NCBI GenBank assembly: GCA_900321525.1
Contig: ONWL01000046.1
Span: 1-8,634, forward strand
Direction: 5' to 3'
Length of the DNA stretch: 8,634 nucleotides
Source of the DNA: an uncultured Eubacteriales bacterium
GTDB taxonomy: Bacteria; Bacillota; Clostridia; Lachnospirales; Lachnospiraceae
Below are positions 5,351 to 8,634 of the stretch, in pieces (within the stretch, counting starts at the first letter, position 1; every line of letters begins with the position of its first letter). Under the pieces are notes generated by a model that saw only the letters and a program-made list of their open reading frames with translations, made no database searches and had not been told where the DNA came from. The position numbers and the translations under genes are program-made.

Positions 5351-5578
5351 ATGATTGGAACAATTATTGCAATTGGAGCAGGTATCGCAGTGTTAACAGG
5401 TCTTGGAGCAGGTATTGGTATCGGTATTGCCACAGGTAAGGCAACAGAGGCAGTGGCAAGACAGCCAGAGGCTTCCGGTAAGATCACCACATTGCTGTTG
5501 CTTGGTAGTGCACTGGCAGAGGCAACTGCTATCTATGGTTTCGTTGTAGCGTTGATGATCATCATTATGTTGAAATAA
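5351..5578 (+). CDS. atpE: F1Fo ATP synthase subunit c (proteolipid)
   Basis: A 75-residue two-helix hairpin that builds the rotating c-ring. The first helix carries the glycine repeat GLGAGIGIGIATG (17-29), the polar loop is ARQPEA (36-41), and the second helix carries the ion-carrying carboxylate Glu57 in SALAEATAIYGF. Compared with the Na+-binding c subunit of Ilyobacter tartaricus, the Gln32 ligand is replaced by isoleucine (Ile24) and Ser66 by alanine (Ala58), so the Na+ site signature is missing and proton coupling is more likely. The ATG start has AGGAG at 5337-5341, 9 nt upstream. It is followed by 88 nt of non-coding sequence with a small AGGAT/ATCCT hairpin before atpF. Such spacing is common around atpE, which must be made in excess. 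Confidence 0.97.
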   Translation: MIGTIIAIGAGIAVLTGLGAGIGIGIATGKATEAVARQPEASGKITTLLLLGSALAEATAIYGFVVALMIIIMLK

Positions 5579-5585
5579 TGGAATG

Positions 5586-5602
5586 TCAGGATGGCAATCC
5601 TT
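5586..5602 (+). other. Small hairpin just downstream of atpE
   Basis: AGGAT and ATCCT flank a GGCA loop within the 88-nt gap after atpE, 3-4 codon lengths past the stop. No T run follows. It could stabilise the upstream atpE message or be incidental; five pairs is weak evidence. Confidence 0.35.
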
Positions 5603-5666
5603 ACAAACCGGTAACTGTGAAGGTACTGAGCAGTTGCGAAAATAATGGAAAGGCAGGTAGACAGAT

Positions 5667-6158
5667 ATGTTAAGTCTGGATCCGGTAAATTTGATTTGTA
5701 TTATTATCAATATTCTGGTACTGTTTTTTCTGGTGAAGATCTTTTTGTTTAAACCCATTGACAAGATGATGGCAGCCCGTGAGGAACTGTTGAAGAAGCA
5801 GTTTGATGAGGCAGAAGCAACCAGACAGAAGGCAGATGAGTTGAAAGCAGCTTATCAGGCATCTCTTGACAAAGCACAGGAGGAGTCTGAGGAGATCATT
5901 GCCAAGGCAAAGACAAAGGCACAGAAAGAATACGACAGTATCATCAAGAGCGCAGATGAAGATGCATCCAAGCTCATAGAGAAGGCACAGGAAAAGATTG
6001 CAGCGGAGAAGGCAGAGACCATGCGCAACATGAAGAGCGAGATCGCTGTGATGGTCATGGGTGCCACTGCCAAGATTATGGAGCAGTCTTTTGACAAAGA
6101 AAAGAATCAACAGTTTTATGACGAATTTTTAGCGGAAGCAGGTGAGGAATCCGTATGA
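5667..6158 (+). CDS. atpF: F1Fo ATP synthase subunit b
   Basis: This 163-residue protein forms the peripheral stalk that holds F1 against rotor torque. One N-terminal membrane helix spans about residues 7-28 (LICIIINILVLFFLV), followed by the FKPI motif at 28-31 that marks the membrane exit. Then comes a long charged, alanine-rich helix from about 33 to 125, the dimeric coiled coil with the right-handed pattern usual for b, and a C-terminal region (126-163) expected to meet delta. Length is normal. The binding site is only moderate (GGAAAGGCAGG at 5647-5657). Its TGA overlaps the start of the delta-alpha fusion gene by four bases (ATGA, 6155-6158), suggesting translational coupling of b with its partner delta. 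It is a single b gene, as expected when b is a homodimer. Confidence 0.95.
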   Translation: MLSLDPVNLICIIINILVLFFLVKIFLFKPIDKMMAAREELLKKQFDEAEATRQKADELKAAYQASLDKAQEESEEIIAKAKTKAQKEYDSIIKSADEDASKLIEKAQEKIAAEKAETMRNMKSEIAVMVMGATAKIMEQSFDKEKNQQFYDEFLAEAGEESV

Positions 6159-8170
6159 CAAAATCTGCACTAGAGTATGCAAAGCTGCTGGCAGGTCTTC
6201 GTGTGTCAGCAGAGGCAATTCGTGAGACCAAGAACCTTTTGGAATTGGTTCCCCAGCTTCGAATTGACTTAGAGAACCCCGTATTGGATATTGAAAAGAA
6301 GCATGTGGAAATTGAGGAAACATTCCCTGCAACCATTCGAAACTTTTTGAAAGTCATCTGTGACAATCAGGATTTTTCCATGTTAGAGGATGTGTTTGCC
6401 GCTTATGAACAGTTAGACACAACAGAGCCGGAAGACATCAAGGCAGATCTCCGCTATGTAGTGCCTCCCACAGAGGATCAGTTAGAGAAGATTAAGGCAT
6501 TTCTGGCAAAGAAGCACAAAAATGCAAAGCTGGAAATCCAGATGACGCAGGATGAAAGTCTGTTGGGCGGTTTCGTCATCCGGGTAGGAAACCAGGAATA
6601 TGACTGGAGTATGAAGAGCCGCTTAGAGAAGCTGGGACAGAAGTTAAAAAGTTCCAGTCGTACTTTCTCCGGCACTGATGATATCATTACTATCTTAAAG
6701 GAAGAAATTGCCCAATCTGACTTTGATCGGACAGATAAAGAAATCGGTCTGATCGAAACCATCGGTGATGGGATTGTAACTGCAAGCGGGATTGACCATG
6801 CCATGTATGGTGAGATCGTCATTTTTGAAAATGGTGTGAAGGGTATGGTACAGGATATCCGCAGCAAGAACATTGGTATTATCCTTTTTGGTCGGGAAAG
6901 TGGTCTGAAGGAAGGTTCCCGTGTGATGCGTACCGGGAAGCGTGCCGGTATCCCGGTGGGCAGAGAATTTTTGGGCAGAGTAGTAGATGCGCTGGGTGCG
7001 CCCATTGATGGTAAGGGTGAGATCGCAGAAGAGGATTATCGTCCCATCGAGCAGGATGCCCCAAGCATCGTAGAGAGAAAATCCGTGGGCGTGCCTATGG
7101 AAACCGGTATTTTGGCCATTGATTCCATGTTCCCAATCGGACGTGGACAGCGTGAGTTGATCATTGGTGACCGCCAGACTGGTAAGACTTCGATTGCAAC
7201 CGATACCATCATCAACCAGAAGGGCAAGGATGTGATCTGTATTTATGTGGCCATCGGACAGAAGGCATCTACCATTGCAAAGGTGGCAAGCCTGTTAGAA
7301 AAGCATGATGCCATGTCTTATTCTATCATTGTGGCGGCCACAGCCAGTGACCCGGCATCTTTGCAGTATATTGCGCCATATTCCGGTACCGCCCTGGCAG
7401 AGTATTTTATGCACAAGGGCAAGGATGTACTGATTGTATATGATGATCTGTCTAAGCATGCAGTGGCATATCGTGCATTGTCCCTGTTGTTAGAGCGTTC
7501 TCCGGGACGTGAGGCGTATCCAGGTGACGTATTCTATCTGCATTCCAGATTGTTGGAGCGATCCAGCCGGTTGTCTACTGAACTGGGCGGTGGTTCTATT
7601 ACCGCACTGCCGATTATTGAGACACAGGCAGGTGATGTATCCGCTTATATTCCAACCAATGTGATTTCTATTACAGATGGTCAGATTTTCTTAGAGAGTG
7701 ATTTGTTTTTCTCCGGTCAGCGTCCGGCAGTCAACGTAGGTCTGTCTGTATCCCGTGTAGGTGGTGCAGCCCAGACAAAGGCCATGAAGAAAGCGGCCGG
7801 TTCCATTCGTATTGATCTGGCACAGTTTAGAGAGATGGAAATCTTTACCCAGTTCAGTTCTGATTTGGATGAGGATACCAGAAATCAGTTGAATTACGGA
7901 AATGGATTGATGGAACTGCTCAAGCAGCCTCTTGGCAAACCGCTTTCTATGGCAGAGCAGGTGGTGACTTTGTACACTGCCACCAATAAGCTGATGCAGG
8001 ATATTCCGGTGAATCAGGTAAAGAAGTTCCAGACAGAGATGCTGGCATATTTTGCGGAAAACCATAAAGACATCATGAGTGAACTGACGGTGACCAAGCG
8101 TCTTTCTGATGAGAATGCAAAGGCGATTTTGGAAGCGGCCAGAGAATTTAAGAGCAGCTATTCTGTTTAA
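6155..8170 (+). CDS. atpHA: F1Fo ATP synthase delta-alpha fusion protein
   Basis: One uninterrupted frame of 671 residues carries two subunits that are normally separate. Residues 1-165 are delta: a SALEYAKLLAGL first helix, the N-terminal helical bundle, and a C-terminal domain with PPTEDQLEKIKAFL (104-117), LLGGFVIRVGNQ (136-147) and SMKSRLEKL (152-160), the usual delta ending. A linker of about eight residues (166-173) leads to alpha: its N-terminal helix DDIITILKEEI (175-185), the beta-barrel start GDGIVTASGIDHAMYGE (204-220), Walker A GDRQTGKT (338-345), VAIGQK with Gln369 typical of alpha, DDLSKHAVAYR (430-440), and the arginine finger Arg534 in SVSRVGGAAQ. Both parts have near-normal length. 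No ATG, GTG or TTG start with a binding site exists at the junction; the nearest in-frame Met codons are 153 and 217. In F1, delta binds the N-termini of alpha, so the fusion joins true contacts. The gene overlaps atpF by 4 nt, with AGGTGAGG 7 nt upstream. The symbol is descriptive. Confidence 0.93.
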   Translation: MTKSALEYAKLLAGLRVSAEAIRETKNLLELVPQLRIDLENPVLDIEKKHVEIEETFPATIRNFLKVICDNQDFSMLEDVFAAYEQLDTTEPEDIKADLRYVVPPTEDQLEKIKAFLAKKHKNAKLEIQMTQDESLLGGFVIRVGNQEYDWSMKSRLEKLGQKLKSSSRTFSGTDDIITILKEEIAQSDFDRTDKEIGLIETIGDGIVTASGIDHAMYGEIVIFENGVKGMVQDIRSKNIGIILFGRESGLKEGSRVMRTGKRAGIPVGREFLGRVVDALGAPIDGKGEIAEEDYRPIEQDAPSIVERKSVGVPMETGILAIDSMFPIGRGQRELIIGDRQTGKTSIATDTIINQKGKDVICIYVAIGQKASTIAKVASLLEKHDAMSYSIIVAATASDPASLQYIAPYSGTALAEYFMHKGKDVLIVYDDLSKHAVAYRALSLLLERSPGREAYPGDVFYLHSRLLERSSRLSTELGGGSITALPIIETQAGDVSAYIPTNVISITDGQIFLESDLFFSGQRPAVNVGLSVSRVGGAAQTKAMKKAAGSIRIDLAQFREMEIFTQFSSDLDEDTRNQLNYGNGLMELLKQPLGKPLSMAEQVVTLYTATNKLMQDIPVNQVKKFQTEMLAYFAENHKDIMSELTVTKRLSDENAKAILEAAREFKSSYSV

Positions 8171-8184
8171 AGGGGGAATTTGCC

Positions 8185-8634
8185 ATGGCAAGTGCCAGAG
8201 AGATACAAAGCAGAATGAAAAGTATACAGGACACGAAGAAAATTACCAGTGCCATGTATATGATTTCTTCCTCCAAACTGAAGCGTGCAAGAACCATGTT
8301 GGAAGCAACAGAGACCCACTTTTATGCCATTCAGAATGCCATTGCCAGAATGCTGCGGCATTTTCCGGATATGGAACATCCTTATTTTGGTCATAATGTG
8401 CCGGAAAAAGATAGAAAAGTAGGGTATCTCATTGTCACAGCGGATAAAGGTCTTGCAGGCGCGTACAATCACAATGTCTTAAAGCTGGCCCAGGAGGAAA
8501 TGATCCCCTACGTTTCAGAAAAGCTGGGCGTCCATGTTCCGGAACCGTTTTACAGGGGATTCCCGGAATCGGTGAGAACGCTCTCCACGGAGCAGCTGCT
8601 GGTGGATCAGCTGCTGAACTATGCGCTGACGTAC
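8185..8634 (+). CDS. atpG: F1Fo ATP synthase subunit gamma, 3' partial, with anomalous end
   Basis: The gene starts at ATG 8185, 14 nt after the fusion gene, with AGGGGGAA at 8171-8178. Gamma is the central rotor shaft of F1. Residues 1-106 match gamma well: MASAREIQSRMKSIQDTKKI is the N-terminal helix, ITSAMYMISSSKLKRA the conserved rotor helix, and GYLIVTADKGLAGAYNHNVLK (80-100) the conserved strand and helix. From about residue 107 (base ~8503) the frame stays open to the window end, but the sequence (GVHVPEPFYRGFPESVRTLS and onward) no longer resembles gamma, which should continue into a Rossmann-like strand such as xLxxxGxxG. By hand count GC is about 58% over 8521-8634 against about 41% over 8201-8320. 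The first two thirds are certain; the last ~44 codons may not belong to this gene. I do not recognise the appended segment. Confidence 0.85.
   Translation, partial: MASAREIQSRMKSIQDTKKITSAMYMISSSKLKRARTMLEATETHFYAIQNAIARMLRHFPDMEHPYFGHNVPEKDRKVGYLIVTADKGLAGAYNHNVLKLAQEEMIPYVSEKLGVHVPEPFYRGFPESVRTLSTEQLLVDQLLNYALTY
8503..8634 (+). other. Foreign-looking segment at the window end (possible chimeric junction)
   Basis: These ~132 bases read in frame with gamma but encode a peptide unlike gamma, rich in acidic and leucine residues (RTLSTEQLLVDQLLNYALTY at the end). Base composition and codon choice change too, towards CTG, ACG and TCC. Possible explanations are assembly chimerism at a contig end, a recombination breakpoint, or an in-frame fusion. 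The source protein is not recognised. Confidence 0.55.

Noticed and set aside
5670..6110. Minus-strand open frame opposite atpF
   Set aside because: Its leucine/cysteine-rich peptide is the antisense reading of the charged b-subunit coiled coil, and no start signal supports it.

Overview
The window looks like chromosomal DNA of a Gram-positive anaerobe of the class Clostridia, most likely Lachnospiraceae. Supporting signs are strong AGGAG-type ribosome binding sites, moderate GC, a PurO-type IMP cyclohydrolase paired with a stand-alone AICAR transformylase, and the style of the F-type ATP synthase subunits. This placement comes from the look of the proteins, not from a search. All genes are on the + strand.

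Layout. (1) Bases 1-183 hold the tail of a probable AAA-ATPase/PD-(D/E)XK nuclease family protein. (2) Bases 257-1861 hold a small nitroreductase and a DUF4236 protein, closely spaced and probably co-transcribed. (3) Bases 1911-4325 are a purine unit: an extended -10 promoter, a ZTP (pfl) riboswitch overlapping an intrinsic terminator, an IMP cyclohydrolase of the archaeal PurO type, and a separate AICAR transformylase lacking the cyclohydrolase domain of ordinary PurH. Together the two enzymes carry out the last two steps to IMP. The switch senses ZMP/ZTP, which accumulate when 10-formyl-THF for the transformylase runs short. A roughly 214-bp palindromic, MITE-like element lies between the two genes, flanked by 15-bp direct repeats. 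Removing it restores a tight operon in which the first stop codon was TAA and the gap was 15 nt. (4) Bases 4326-4640 are non-coding, with a strong terminator and the promoter of the next operon. (5) From 4641 to the end runs the F1Fo ATP synthase operon: atpB, atpE, atpF, one continuous reading frame fusing the delta and alpha subunits, and the start of atpG.

Main points of interest are the delta-alpha fusion, which poses a stoichiometry problem because F1 normally has one delta and three alphas; the MITE-like insertion inside the purine operon; and the last ~130 bases, where the gamma reading frame stops looking like gamma and GC rises from about 41% to about 58%. That last change suggests a chimeric contig end or a recombination junction. 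I see no phage, CRISPR, tRNA, rRNA or defence system, and nothing that is clearly a wholly new multi-gene system.
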